NCBI GenBank assembly: GCA_021740785.1
Contig: JAIOZI010000032.1
Span: forward strand, 1 to 53,750
Source: Melioribacteraceae bacterium
GTDB lineage: Bacteria > Bacteroidota > Ignavibacteria > Ignavibacteriales > Melioribacteraceae
Reading direction: 5' to 3'
Length of the DNA stretch: 53,750 nt
Shown: one piece after another, positions 37,572 to 46,957 of the stretch
How positions within the stretch are numbered: position 1 is the stretch's first letter
Layout of the letters: each line of letters starts with the position of its first letter
The notes under the pieces: model-generated
Seen by the model: only the letters and a program-made list of their open reading frames with translations
Databases searched by the model: none
What the model was told of the DNA's origin: nothing
Made by a program: the position numbers and the translations under genes

Positions 37572-37999
37572 TGAATCTGCCGTTTATTACAGAATCAAGT
37601 TCTGTTGAAGATACAATTGCTATTGCGGAAGAATTTTCTGACTTATTAAGAGAAGGTGATATTGTTGCACTGGAAGGTAATCTTGGAGTTGGGAAGACGC
37701 AATTTGTTAAAGCCGTTTGTAACTATTTCAAAGCCGGCGATGCTGTATCTCCTACTTTTGCAATTGTAAATGAATATTCAGGTAGGATGAAAATTTATCA
37801 TTTTGATTTTTATAGAATTTCTAGAGAAGAAGAACTTTTTGATATAGGATTTGATGAATATTTAATGGATGATGAAGCGGTTTTATTTATTGAATGGAGC
37901 AATCTATTTCAGGATTTGCTTCCGAAAAAATTGTATAAAATCAAATTCTCTATGATGCTGAATGAAAAAAGAAAAATTGAGATTGTGAAAAATGGCTGA
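37571..37999 (+). CDS. tsaE: tRNA threonylcarbamoyladenosine ATPase
   Basis: 142 residues. P-loop LEGNLGVGKTQFVKAVC, then SPTFAIVNEY and HFDFYRI, and FIEWSNL, all typical of TsaE. It drives the TsaBDE complex that makes t6A37 of tRNAs reading ANN codons. Starts within the porX stop (TAATG) and overlaps tsaB by eight bases. Confidence 0.95.
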   Translation: MNLPFITESSSVEDTIAIAEEFSDLLREGDIVALEGNLGVGKTQFVKAVCNYFKAGDAVSPTFAIVNEYSGRMKIYHFDFYRISREEELFDIGFDEYLMDDEAVLFIEWSNLFQDLLPKKLYKIKFSMMLNEKRKIEIVKNG

Positions 38000-38642
38000 C
38001 CTTAAAAAAATATTAGCTGTTGAGACATCGGGTAATTTATGCAGCACGGCATTGATGCTGAATGAGAAAGACTTTCTGGAATATAATATTCACAAGAAAC
38101 ACATTCATTCTCAGAAATTATTATCATGCATCGAAAATTTATTAAAGGATGCAAATATGAGTTTGGAAGAATTGGATGCTTTAGCTGTTTCAAGTGGACC
38201 CGGATCATTTACAGGTTTGCGTATCGGGATGGCTGCGGTGAAAGGATTAGCACTGGGAGCCGGGCTGCCCATTATTCCAGTCCCAACTTTCGATGCCTTT
38301 GCTTTTGAAATCTCATACTACCTGACAGAAGGTTCAAGGTTTGCAATTGCAAATAAAGTAAATGTTGATGAAGTTTATTTTGCCTCGTATATTAAATCCG
38401 GCGAGAGCTTTTCATGTACCGAAGAATTGAAATTGATTGAGGCTGAAACAATCGATGAAAGATTTAGTTTAAAATATGATTCCGTTTATGGCGATGCAGT
38501 AAAAAATAATATGCGAAATATCTCATCGCCCAGAGCGGTAAGCGTCGGAAGATGGAGTTATATCTTTGGGAAAGATTTGTTAACTTACAATTTCGATTAT
38601 CTTGAACCCAATTATTTGAAAAAGTTTATAGTAAAGGTGTAA
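37992..38642 (+). CDS. tsaB: tRNA threonylcarbamoyladenosine biosynthesis protein TsaB
   Basis: 216 residues of the ASKHA fold: ILAVETSGNLCSTAL, HIHSQKLLSCIENLL and the diagnostic AVSSGPGSFTGLRIGMAAVKGLALG. Scaffold partner of TsaD in t6A synthesis. Overlaps tsaE. Confidence 0.95.
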   Translation: MADLKKILAVETSGNLCSTALMLNEKDFLEYNIHKKHIHSQKLLSCIENLLKDANMSLEELDALAVSSGPGSFTGLRIGMAAVKGLALGAGLPIIPVPTFDAFAFEISYYLTEGSRFAIANKVNVDEVYFASYIKSGESFSCTEELKLIEAETIDERFSLKYDSVYGDAVKNNMRNISSPRAVSVGRWSYIFGKDLLTYNFDYLEPNYLKKFIVKV

Positions 38643-38644
38643 TA

Positions 38645-39376
38645 ATGATGACAAAAGTAAAATTTTTAATCTTGTTTGTATTCATTGTATCTCTCTCGCT
38701 AAATGCTCAGTTAGTGGGACCAAAAATTTCCTCAAACGAATCAGCATTTGATTTTGGAGTAATTACTGAAGGGCAGATAGTTGAACATGATTTTGTTGTT
38801 TTTAATACAGGTGATGATCTTCTAAAGATAGAAAAAGTAAGAGCATCATGCGGATGTACGGCAGCTCAGCCCGACAAGACGGAACTAAAACCTGGTGAAA
38901 GCGCAACTATATCTGTTAAATTTAATTCCGCAAACAGAAGAGGTACGCAGCGTAAATATGTTTATGTTTACTGCAATGATCCTGAAAACGCTATTTATAA
39001 ATTATCATTCTCTACATTTATTCAGGCTGAAGGTGATAAAACGGAAAAAAGCGGTCCGCAACCGAAAATGTTAATCGGAAGAAACAGTTATGATTTTGGG
39101 ACAGTAAAAGAGGGCGAAGTTGTGAAGGTTACGGTCAATTTTAAAAATGCGGGGAATGACAAATTAATAATTAATAATGTCAGAACTTCCTGTGGATGCA
39201 CTGCAGCATTACTAAGCTCGAAAGAAATTCAACCAGGTGAACAAGGCTCATTAAAAATTGAATTAGACACATCCGGAAGGAATGGAAAATTTACACGTAC
39301 GATTACTATGTTTACCAATGACCCGGATCACAGACAACAAACAATCACATTATTTGCAAATATTGTAAAAGGATAA
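38645..39376 (+). CDS. secreted DUF1573 double-domain protein
   Basis: 243 residues. A signal peptide (FLILFVFIVSLSLNA/Q) precedes two copies of the ~100-residue DUF1573 immunoglobulin-like domain, each with FDFG/YDFG at the start, 'EGxxVxHxFxxxNxGxDxLxIxxVRxSCGCTAA' type core (RASCGCTAA and RTSCGCTAA) and a closing strand. Paired cysteines SCGC may bind metal or form disulfides. Common in Bacteroidota; function unknown. No T9SS sorting domain. Confidence 0.88.
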   Translation: MMTKVKFLILFVFIVSLSLNAQLVGPKISSNESAFDFGVITEGQIVEHDFVVFNTGDDLLKIEKVRASCGCTAAQPDKTELKPGESATISVKFNSANRRGTQRKYVYVYCNDPENAIYKLSFSTFIQAEGDKTEKSGPQPKMLIGRNSYDFGTVKEGEVVKVTVNFKNAGNDKLIINNVRTSCGCTAALLSSKEIQPGEQGSLKIELDTSGRNGKFTRTITMFTNDPDHRQQTITLFANIVKG

Positions 39377-39380
39377 TCAA

Positions 39381-40223
39381 ATGGCCTGGTTCAAAAGATC
39401 AAAAGAAAATATTTCACCGGAAAGTCAGAAAAGAGATATTCCGGACGGTCAGTGGATAAAATGTGATTCATGCAGTGAAATAATTCATAAAAAGCAGCTT
39501 GAACTAAGCAACTGGGTCTGCCCAAAATGTGATTTCCATTTTAGGATTGGAAGCGAAGAATATATTAAAACTCTTTTAGATGACGGATCGTTCAAAGAGA
39601 TGGATAAAAAGATGAAATCCGGCGACCCGCTTGAATTTGAAGATACAAAAAAATATGCAGCTAGAATTGAAAGCACAATGAGTAAAACTAATCTAAATGA
39701 TGCAGTTAAAACAGGCACCGGGAAAATTAACGGAGCAAAAGTTTCATTTGCATGTATGGATTTCAAATTTATAGGCGGAAGTATGGGGTCGGTTGTAGGT
39801 GAAAAAATTGCACGTGCAATTGATAAGGCTTATTCAAGCAAGATGCCGATGATAATTATATCACAGAGCGGCGGCGCAAGAATGATGGAAGGAGCTTTTT
39901 CCTTAATGCAGATGGCAAAGACGAGTTCGCGTTTAGCTCGTTTGGCAGAGGCGAAAATACCATATATTTCAATTCTCGCAGATCCAACTACCGGCGGAAC
40001 TACTGCAAGTTATGCAATGTTGGGAGATGTAATAATTGCCGAACCAAAAGCACTGATTGGATTTGCTGGTCCGCGTGTAATTAAGCAGACAATCGGTAAA
40101 GATTTACCCGAAGGTTTTCAGCGATCTGAATTTTTATTGGAACATGGATTTGTTGATATGATCGTTCAAAGAAAAGATTTGAAAGAAACCGTTTCAAAAA
40201 TGATTGGTTACATGACCAATTAG
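39381..40223 (+). CDS. accD: acetyl-CoA carboxylase carboxyltransferase subunit beta
   Basis: 280 residues. Zinc ribbon with Cys28, Cys31, Cys47 and Cys50 (KCDSCSE ... WVCPKCD), then the crotonase-like carboxyltransferase core: MDFKFIGGSMGSVVGEKI, ISQSGGARMMEGAFSLMQM, ADPTTGGTTASYAMLGD, GFAGPRVIKQTI. First step of fatty-acid synthesis, together with AccA, AccB, AccC not in this window. Converges with the cysteine desulfurase gene. Confidence 0.97.
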   Translation: MAWFKRSKENISPESQKRDIPDGQWIKCDSCSEIIHKKQLELSNWVCPKCDFHFRIGSEEYIKTLLDDGSFKEMDKKMKSGDPLEFEDTKKYAARIESTMSKTNLNDAVKTGTGKINGAKVSFACMDFKFIGGSMGSVVGEKIARAIDKAYSSKMPMIIISQSGGARMMEGAFSLMQMAKTSSRLARLAEAKIPYISILADPTTGGTTASYAMLGDVIIAEPKALIGFAGPRVIKQTIGKDLPEGFQRSEFLLEHGFVDMIVQRKDLKETVSKMIGYMTN

Positions 40224-41377
40224 TTTTTACGAAATTTATTTTTCATTTTTTCGATTACCTCAAGTGCATAATCAATTTCATAATTTGTATTTTTTGGGCT
40301 GAATGAAAATCTCAACGTTCCCGATGCATCTTCAACACTTTTATTAAGGGCAAGTATTACATGTGATGGCTTCAATGTTCCCGAAGTACATGCAGCGCCG
40401 CTTGAGGCGGCAACACCGTTGATATCGAGAAACATCAGCATTGCCTCTGCATCGGTTTTATAGAATTCATTCTTAAATGTAACGCTGACTATGTAAGGAC
40501 TGGATGTACCAGCCCCGTTTATTTCAAATGTATCATCATTGATCTTATTTAGTCCGTTCAAAAATCTGTCACGTAATTTTATCACTTCTTTGAGATTATC
40601 ATTCATTTCAGATTTAGCAATCTTCACGGCTTCGGCTAATCCAATTATACCGGCGACATTTTCAGTTCCGCCGCGGCGGTTTCGCTCTTGAGATCCGCCG
40701 AAGATGAAAGGTGAAAGGGGAGTACCCGATTTTACATAAGCAAACCCGGTGCCTTTTGGTCCGTAAATTTTATGACCGGATGCGGTTAGTGCATCAATCC
40801 CGGTACTTTTTACATCGATTGGAACTTTGCAGAAACTCTGAACGCAATCTGAATGAATGTAAACGTTAAACGGCTTTACCTGACCGGCAATTTTTTTAAT
40901 GTCGTTAACTGCACCGGTTTCATTATTTACGTGAATTAAACTAATGAAAGATGTTGAGTTATCAATTGCAGCCATTAATGAGTTTGTATCAACCTTCCCA
41001 TTTGAATCATTCCTAATGAAACTACAGTTAAATCCTTCATTCTGAAGATGTTCAATGGTATCGAGAACAGCATGATGTTCAGACTGGGAAGTAATGATTT
41101 TCTCCTTGCCCGATTCATTGAATTCAGTCTTTGAAATTCCATTAATAATAAAATTATTTGATTCAGTCCCACCACTGGTAAAATAAATTTCACTTGGTAT
41201 TGCGTTTATAAAATCAGCTATAAATTCACGGGCATCTTCAACAGCAACTCGAACTTTTCTGCCGTAGTAATGAATTGAAGATGGATTTCCGAAGTTATCC
41301 TGCAGGTAAGGCAGCATCTTTTCTAAAACCTTAGGGTGCATTCTTGTTGTTGCTGCATTATCTAAATATACTTTCAT
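40220..41377 (-). CDS. cysteine desulfurase (NifS/IscS family)
   Basis: 385 residues. PLP enzyme that releases sulfur from cysteine. Lys203 in TASGHKIYGPKGTG binds PLP; Cys330 in SSGAACTSGTLKPSHV is the persulfide cysteine, with the group I-type loop. YLDNAATTRMHPKV starts the protein. Only six bases downstream of birA on the same strand. Whether it supplies Fe-S assembly or tRNA thiolation cannot be told from context; no iscU or mnmA neighbours. Confidence 0.92.
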   Translation of the reverse strand: MKVYLDNAATTRMHPKVLEKMLPYLQDNFGNPSSIHYYGRKVRVAVEDAREFIADFINAIPSEIYFTSGGTESNNFIINGISKTEFNESGKEKIITSQSEHHAVLDTIEHLQNEGFNCSFIRNDSNGKVDTNSLMAAIDNSTSFISLIHVNNETGAVNDIKKIAGQVKPFNVYIHSDCVQSFCKVPIDVKSTGIDALTASGHKIYGPKGTGFAYVKSGTPLSPFIFGGSQERNRRGGTENVAGIIGLAEAVKIAKSEMNDNLKEVIKLRDRFLNGLNKINDDTFEINGAGTSSPYIVSVTFKNEFYKTDAEAMLMFLDINGVAASSGAACTSGTLKPSHVILALNKSVEDASGTLRFSFSPKNTNYEIDYALEVIEKMKNKFRKN

Positions 41378-41383
41378 AAGCTC

Positions 41384-42151
41384 CTAATGTAAACTAACAT
41401 CGCCGTAATGAATTCTTTCTGTTCTGTCTTTCATTTTTAAAACTAGGAATCCATTTTCATCTATATCGTCAAAAATTCCGAATTTTGAATCGTCCCCATC
41501 AAAAATCTTAATCTTTTCACCAAGCATAAAACAGCGAGACTTCCAATCGTTCAATAATTTTTCAGGATTAGATTTTGCCAAATTTAAGTTTATTTCAAAT
41601 AGATTCAGGATTTCGCTCATCAATCTTTCACGGCTTACTTCTCTTTTAAATTCCTTCCTAACCGATGTAGGGTGAATTAAAAATTTTCCGGTGAAATTGG
41701 GTTGATTTACATTTATTCCAATCCCAATCACTGCTTTCTCTATTGAACTCCCTTTTGAAATTGATTCAAGTAAAATGCCGGCGACTTTTTTCTTATTTAT
41801 CAAAACGTCATTAGGCCATTTCAATTCTACTTTAAACTGGTATAAATTCTCTAATGCCTGGGCTATTGATAAACTGCTCCCGAGATTAATCAAATTAAGA
41901 TAGTTTGGTTTAAAGTCTCTTTTGAGCAAAATCGAAAAAGTCAGGTTCTGATTCGCATTACTCAGCCATTCACTGTCTTTTCTGCCTCTTCCTGCAGATT
42001 GGAATTCAGCTAAAACGACTGTTCCATCTTTATTAAATTCCTTACTGTTTAGTAAAAGTCCGTTAGTTGACTCTACTTCCTCACAATAAATAAAATTGCG
42101 GCTGATGGTTTCGGTATCGAGTTTAATATCAAAATCTTCTAAATTGAACAA
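41384..42151 (-). CDS. birA: biotin--[acetyl-CoA-carboxylase] ligase
   Basis: 255 residues. Attaches biotin to the AccB carrier. The biotin-binding block AEFQSAGRGRKDSEWLSN and LKWPNDVLINKKKVAGILLE are diagnostic. There is no N-terminal helix-turn-helix, so it is a ligase only and not a repressor. Divergent from the dnaK region. Confidence 0.93.
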   Translation of the reverse strand: MFNLEDFDIKLDTETISRNFIYCEEVESTNGLLLNSKEFNKDGTVVLAEFQSAGRGRKDSEWLSNANQNLTFSILLKRDFKPNYLNLINLGSSLSIAQALENLYQFKVELKWPNDVLINKKKVAGILLESISKGSSIEKAVIGIGINVNQPNFTGKFLIHPTSVRKEFKREVSRERLMSEILNLFEINLNLAKSNPEKLLNDWKSRCFMLGEKIKIFDGDDSKFGIFDDIDENGFLVLKMKDRTERIHYGDVSLH

Positions 42152-42523
42152 AGTATGCTCCTTTGTTTAGTGCGCTAAAATGACATATATTACGCCATAA
42201 TGTTCGGTAAATGGCAATAATACTGTAAAGTTGTCATTATAGCAATTATTAGTGATAACAAGTCACCTTGATAAGTTGTTATATAACAAACAGTTAGCTG
42301 GAATATACTCTTGGCATGTATGTTGTTAATATAATTGACACAAATAATTATATAATGATTTACGAAAAAATTGAATCACAAAACAGTTCCCAAATAATAG
42401 AAAATCAATTAAATAAATATCTTGTAAAAATTCATAAAAACAAAAACTCAGAATAATAAAATTTCGCAAAGAATAGAAATTTTTGAATTCAATTACAAAA
42501 TTTTTTTAGAAACCGAATTGCGG
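42152..42523. other. AT-rich region between birA and decayed hsp20
   Basis: No gene seen. It contains a 14-base perfect palindrome TTGTTATATAACAA at 42276-42289 and, about 45 bases further on, TTGACA at 42338 in AT-rich DNA with TATAAT too close for a standard promoter. Either could be part of regulation of birA (leftward) or of the heat-shock genes (rightward). I see no CIRCE element. Confidence 0.4.
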
Positions 42524-42752
42524 TGGAATCCTAAAGTGAAATCAAAATTACACTGCAAGATAATATATTGAAGATTGAAGGTGAAAAGAAAAATCAAAAC
42601 AAAAGTTTTGATGGAATATTTTTAAATAGTGAAATACGTTACGGTATATTTTCAAGAACTCTCTTATCCCGGTTGGAATTTATAACAAAGGAGTATATGC
42701 TGATTTTTAAAACGGTTTACTGATTATTGAATTAATGAACCATGTATCAAAA
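42524..42752 (+). pseudogene. decayed small heat-shock protein (Hsp20) gene
   Basis: Translation in shifting frames recovers the alpha-crystallin domain: WNPKV at 42524, then after a gap EIKITLQDNILKIEGEKK from 42538, RYGIFSRTL further on, and AD-F-stop-NGLLIIELMN at the end, matching the 'WxPxV ... VxLxDxxLxIEGEK ... RxYGxFSRxxxLP ... AxFxxGxLxIxLPK' pattern of Hsp20. It has at least one frame change, a deleted piece after WNPKV and an internal stop. A functional hsp20 lies downstream of dnaK at 44829. No N-terminal region recognised. Confidence 0.75.
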
Positions 42753-42803
42753 ATTGAAAAGAAAAAATAATTGAAGTAAAATAAATTAAAGGAGGAAACG
42801 AGA

Positions 42804-44753
42804 ATGGGAAAGATTATAGGAATTGACTTAGGTACGACAAACTCATGCGTAGCTGTTATGGAAGGTAATGAACCGGTTGTAATTCCGAATGCAGAAGGCG
42901 GAAGAACAACTCCATCCGTTGTTGCTTTTACAAAAAGCGGTGAAAGATTAATTGGGCAGCCAGCAAAAAGACAGGCGGTTACAAATCCTGATAAAACAAT
43001 ATTCTCCATTAAGAGATTTATGGGTAGAAGAATTGATGAAGTAGGAACTGAAATTGAAGAAGTTCCTTACAAGGTTGTTGAAGGGGATAATAAAACAGCG
43101 AGAGTTAAAATTGATGACAGGCTTTACTCTCCGCCTGAAATATCTGCAATGGTTCTTCAGAAAATGAAGAAGACCGCAGAAGATTATATTGGTCAGGAAA
43201 TTACAGAAGCCGTTATTACTGTTCCGGCTTATTTTAATGATTCACAGCGTCAAGCAACAAAGGATGCAGGTGAAATTGCCGGGTTAACAGTGAGACGAAT
43301 TATTAACGAGCCGACTGCCGCTTCATTGGCGTACGGTCTTGATAAGAAAAACAAAGATCAAATAGTTGCTGTATATGATTTAGGCGGCGGTACGTTTGAT
43401 ATTTCTGTACTTCAGCTTGGTGACGGTGTGTTCGAAGTTAAATCAACTAACGGTGATACACATCTTGGCGGTGACGATTTTGATCAGAGGTTAATCAACT
43501 TTTTAGCTGATGAATTTAAACGTGACGAAAACATTGATTTGAAAAAAGATGCAATGGCTCTTCAGAGATTAAAAGAAGCAGCCGAAAAAGCAAAGATCGA
43601 ATTGTCGTCATCAATGCAGACTGATGTAAATCTGCCTTTCATCACAGCAACACAAGATGGTCCGAAACACATGAACATTTCGATATCCCGTTCAAAATTT
43701 GAGCAGTTGGTTGATGATCTGATTCAAAGAACAATTCATCCTGTTGAGCAGGCTATTAAAGATGCCGGTGTATCAGCTTCGCAGATTGATGAAGTTATAC
43801 TTGTTGGTGGTTCAACAAGAATTCCAAAAGTTCAGGAAACAGTTAAAAAACTTTTTGGAAAAGAACCGCATAGAGGTGTAAATCCTGATGAAGTAGTTGC
43901 AATCGGTGCGGCAATTCAGGGCGGAGTTTTATCCGGTGATGTTAAAGACGTTCTGCTTCTTGATGTTACTCCTTTATCATTAGGTATTGAGACTCTCGGC
44001 GGTGTGATGACAAAACTTATCGAATCCAATACAACTATCCCGACTAGGAAAAGCGAGGTTTTCTCAACTGCATCGGATAACCAACCCTCTGTTGAAATAC
44101 ATGTTTTGCAAGGTGAAAGACCAATGGCAACAGATAACAGAACTTTGGGAAGGTTCCATCTTGATGGAATACCGCCAGCTCCGAGAGGTATTCCTCAGGT
44201 TGAAGTAACTTTTGATATTGATGCGAACGGAATTCTAAATGTATCCGCAAAAGATAAAGCAACTAACAAAGAGCAGAGCATTAGAATTACATCTTCGAGC
44301 GGGTTATCTCCGGATGATATTGAAAAGATGAAAAATACGGCAAAAGAACATGCCGCTGAAGATAAGAAGAAAAAGGAAGCTGTTGAAACTCGAAACCAGG
44401 CAGACAATTTGGTATTCCAGACTAAGAAACAAATGGAAGAACTGAAAGATAAAATGCCGGCTGAATCAAAGAGTAAGTTGGAAGCTGAAATCCAAAAAGT
44501 AGAAGATGCATTAAAAACTAATGATACGGATAAAATCAAATCTGCTACCGATAGTTTGACGAAAGCTTGGAATGATATCGCTCAGAATCTATATCAGCAG
44601 CAAGGTCCGCAGCCCGGAGAGCAGCCCGGTGCAGAAAATGCTCAGCAGCCGGGAAGTACCTCTCAAGAATCCGAATCTAAAGAGAAAAGTGAAAAAGAAG
44701 TAGAAGATGCTTCTTATGAAGTTGTAGATGATGAAGATAAAAAGGATAAATAA
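42804..44753 (+). CDS. dnaK: chaperone protein DnaK (Hsp70)
   Basis: 649 residues. ATPase domain with [31 protein letters not shown] and [13 protein letters not shown]; substrate domain with [16 protein letters not shown] and [24 protein letters not shown]; helical lid; then a Gln/Pro/Gly-rich tail and [11 protein letters not shown], a normal DnaK end. AGGAGG stands before the ATG. No grpE or dnaJ adjacent. Followed by a terminator and a small heat-shock gene. Confidence 0.98.
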   Translation: MGKIIGIDLGTTNSCVAVMEGNEPVVIPNAEGGRTTPSVVAFTKSGERLIGQPAKRQAVTNPDKTIFSIKRFMGRRIDEVGTEIEEVPYKVVEGDNKTARVKIDDRLYSPPEISAMVLQKMKKTAEDYIGQEITEAVITVPAYFNDSQRQATKDAGEIAGLTVRRIINEPTAASLAYGLDKKNKDQIVAVYDLGGGTFDISVLQLGDGVFEVKSTNGDTHLGGDDFDQRLINFLADEFKRDENIDLKKDAMALQRLKEAAEKAKIELSSSMQTDVNLPFITATQDGPKHMNISISRSKFEQLVDDLIQRTIHPVEQAIKDAGVSASQIDEVILVGGSTRIPKVQETVKKLFGKEPHRGVNPDEVVAIGAAIQGGVLSGDVKDVLLLDVTPLSLGIETLGGVMTKLIESNTTIPTRKSEVFSTASDNQPSVEIHVLQGERPMATDNRTLGRFHLDGIPPAPRGIPQVEVTFDIDANGILNVSAKDKATNKEQSIRITSSSGLSPDDIEKMKNTAKEHAAEDKKKKEAVETRNQADNLVFQTKKQMEELKDKMPAESKSKLEAEIQKVEDALKTNDTDKIKSATDSLTKAWNDIAQNLYQQQGPQPGEQPGAENAQQPGSTSQESESKEKSEKEVEDASYEVVDDEDKKDK

Positions 44754-44760
44754 TTAAATG

Positions 44761-44797
44761 AACTCCGGTGAGTGTAAAAGCTCATCGGAGTTTTTAT
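44761..44797 (+). terminator. rho-independent terminator after dnaK
   Basis: AACTCCGGTGAG (44761-44772) pairs with CTCATCGGAGTT (44781-44792) with one wobble, and TTTTTATTTA follows. It lies seven bases after the dnaK stop and before hsp20, so hsp20 either has its own promoter or is read by partial read-through. Confidence 0.9.
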
Positions 44798-44828
44798 TTA
44801 ATTTTTGTTAAACTTGACAGAGGGAACC

Positions 44829-45221
44829 ATGACTGAAGAAAAAGTTAATATCAATAACAAAGAGAATAAGAGCTGGGAAGAAGCCCTAGAAAATGAATCA
44901 TGGGTAGCTCCGCTGATTGATATTTACGAAACATCTGAAGAATATAATCTTATCGCGAATTTGCCGGGTGTTGAGAAAAACGGTTTGAAAATTAAATTGG
45001 AAGACGGACACTTAATAATTATGGGAAGAATCGATTACACCGATGCGATGAATAAGAAATATATTTTGAAAGAAATTGAAACCGGGAATTATTACAGAAG
45101 ATTTAAAATCGCAGATGCAGTGGATGAAAGTAAAATTGATGCATCATTTCAGAACGGTCAATTAACACTCAGTCTCCCCAAACACGAAAGACTAAAACCG
45201 AAGAATATCGAAATAAAATAA
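44829..45221 (+). CDS. small heat-shock protein (Hsp20 family)
   Basis: About 130 residues with one alpha-crystallin domain: WVAPLIDIYETSEEYNLIANLPGV at the start of the domain, LKIKLEDGHLIIMGRI, ETGNYYRRFKIADAVDESKI and FQNGQLTLSLPKHE. ATP-independent holdase. ATG at 44829 is preceded by AGGGA; an open frame upstream to TTG 44805 lies against the terminator and is less likely. Intact partner of the decayed copy upstream of dnaK. Confidence 0.9.
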   Translation: MTEEKVNINNKENKSWEEALENESWVAPLIDIYETSEEYNLIANLPGVEKNGLKIKLEDGHLIIMGRIDYTDAMNKKYILKEIETGNYYRRFKIADAVDESKIDASFQNGQLTLSLPKHERLKPKNIEIK

Positions 45222-45311
45222 AGCTGCTAGAAAGGTCGTATCAAAGTTTGTCCGGAATTTATTCTCGATAGAGGTAAATTTTTAAGAAGTTATATTTGTT
45301 ACGACCTTCTT

Positions 45312-46244
45312 TCATTTACGAGTATAGAAGTTTATTACGCGTAAAGAACGAAGCGTATTCCATCTGCTTGGTTCCCCTACATTTTCCATATCAAAAAAAG
45401 TTTTACCGGGATATTTTTGTTGAAGCTTCCATTTACCGGATTTCTCTCGTTTTTTAAATATCAAGTCCAGCCCATCACTCATTCTTTCATCAAAGGGAAT
45501 TTTCTTATGTTGGAAGTAATCCATTACCCGTAAAACATCATAATGCCACCGGGGAGGAAACGAAAATTTTGTGAATGTACTGCTTACTACTTTTCCCGTT
45601 TTATCAGATTTATACAGGCGATGAGCAAACAAAAATTCATGCGCTTTGGAAACTGAGATATTAATATCTGTGGATTTGTAATCGGAAAAATTTTGAAAAT
45701 CATCGAGAGCTTCTAAAACTGAAAGAGTAGTATTAAAAGAACTATGCGTTGCTCCTCTGTACCATTGACAATTCCAGCCGCCATCCTTGAATTGGTGATT
45801 TAGTAAATGATCAACTAAACTAGTGATTTTTTCATGATTAATTTTAAAATATGATGCTAATGATAAAACCATTCCCGTAACACAAGTTTCGCTATTCTTA
45901 AGCGATTGGAAAAAATTAATTCCACCGTCATTGTAAAGACCTTTATCAATTAAAATATTAGCTGCCTTTTTTGCCTGACGATTGTTTGGATTCAACCCGA
46001 ATCTTTTTAGTAATAAAAGTGTGTATGTAGTTGATGTCCATTTGGGTGTGTAAATCCCTTTAGCCCATAATCCGTTTTCATCCTGAAGTGATAGTAACTT
46101 CGCGCCCCATCCTTCGCTTTCAATTTTTGCTCGTTCAATATTAAAAGTATTTTTATTGGCGCCTGCAATATCTCGTAATGTCTGCCAGCGAATTGAGGGA
46201 TCACCTTCCAGCAGCCAGTTGATTACTTTGGTGTTGTAATTCAT
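45312..46244 (-). CDS. terpenoid-cyclase-fold (alpha/alpha toroid) protein
   Basis: 310 residues with repeated helix pairs of the prenyltransferase/squalene-cyclase type: LQDENGLWAKGIYTPKWTS, NDGGINFFQSLKNSETCVTGM, QFKDGGWNCQWYRGATHSS, EKSGKWKLQQKYPG, each with the 'DGGW'/'GLW' turn. No DXDD or metal-site motif typical of a cyclase is evident, so it may be a non-enzymatic member. Cytoplasmic by sequence. Single gene on the minus strand. Confidence 0.75.
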   Translation of the reverse strand: MNYNTKVINWLLEGDPSIRWQTLRDIAGANKNTFNIERAKIESEGWGAKLLSLQDENGLWAKGIYTPKWTSTTYTLLLLKRFGLNPNNRQAKKAANILIDKGLYNDGGINFFQSLKNSETCVTGMVLSLASYFKINHEKITSLVDHLLNHQFKDGGWNCQWYRGATHSSFNTTLSVLEALDDFQNFSDYKSTDINISVSKAHEFLFAHRLYKSDKTGKVVSSTFTKFSFPPRWHYDVLRVMDYFQHKKIPFDERMSDGLDLIFKKREKSGKWKLQQKYPGKTFFDMENVGEPSRWNTLRSLRVINFYTRK

Positions 46245-46377
46245 TTTTTTATTGAATTGATTTAGGAACTAAGATATTAAAAAAAATATTCAATAAAATT
46301 ATTTTTACCTTTGAATTTGGTCTATAAGATCAATACATTATTTGATATAGATTTGTTGATAAAAAACGGAGATAACA

Positions 46378-46935
46378 ATGGCGGAAACACCTTCAGTAAT
46401 GGTTGAACTTGGAACCTCGGCTTCGAATTTTAAGTTGTACGATACAATAACCGAAACTGAAAAATCATTGGAGCAGCTTAAGTCTGATAAGTGTACGGTA
46501 ATTATGTTTATTTGTAATCATTGTCCCTATGTTAAACATGTTAATGAGGAACTGGTTAGACTTGCAAATGATTACATTCCGAAAGGAGTTTCATTTATTG
46601 CAATCAGTTCTAATGATGTCGAAAACTATCCCGAGGATTCCCCTGAAAAGATGAGGGAATTAGCAGAACGATTAGGATATCCTTTCCCATACTTATATGA
46701 TGAAACACAAGAAGTTGCAAAAGCTTATAATGCTACTTGTACACCTGACTTTTATGTGTACGATGGAAATATGAAGTTAGTCTACCGCGGTCAGCTTGAT
46801 GATTCACGACCAGGCAGTTCGACACCTGTTACGGGTAAAGATTTACGATCTGCATTAGATAACATTTTAATGGGCAAGCCGGTCGATGAAAATCAAATAC
46901 CGAGCGTAGGCTGCAATATAAAGTGGAAGCGGTAA
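46378..46935 (+). CDS. thioredoxin-fold peroxiredoxin-like protein
   Basis: 185 residues. Cys46-x-x-Cys49 in MFICNHCPYVKHVNEELVRL is the active site, then VSFIAISSNDVENYPEDSP and TCTPDFYVYDG with the cis-Pro. This belongs to the AhpC/TSA-like 'thioredoxin family protein' group found in many bacteria. No signal peptide, so cytoplasmic. GGAG before the ATG. Confidence 0.9.
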   Translation: MAETPSVMVELGTSASNFKLYDTITETEKSLEQLKSDKCTVIMFICNHCPYVKHVNEELVRLANDYIPKGVSFIAISSNDVENYPEDSPEKMRELAERLGYPFPYLYDETQEVAKAYNATCTPDFYVYDGNMKLVYRGQLDDSRPGSSTPVTGKDLRSALDNILMGKPVDENQIPSVGCNIKWKR

Positions 46936-46957
46936 GGAGAGATGAACAGAGGATTAT

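Noticed and set aside
42152-42803. CIRCE heat-shock operator upstream of dnaK
   Set aside because: I looked for TTAGCACTC-N9-GAGTGCTAA and saw neither half; only an unrelated 14-base palindrome is present.
45232-45308. Inverted repeat AAGGTCGTA/TACGACCTT between hsp20 and the toroid-fold gene
   Set aside because: Only nine bases with a 59-base loop; too weak to call a terminator for the convergent genes.
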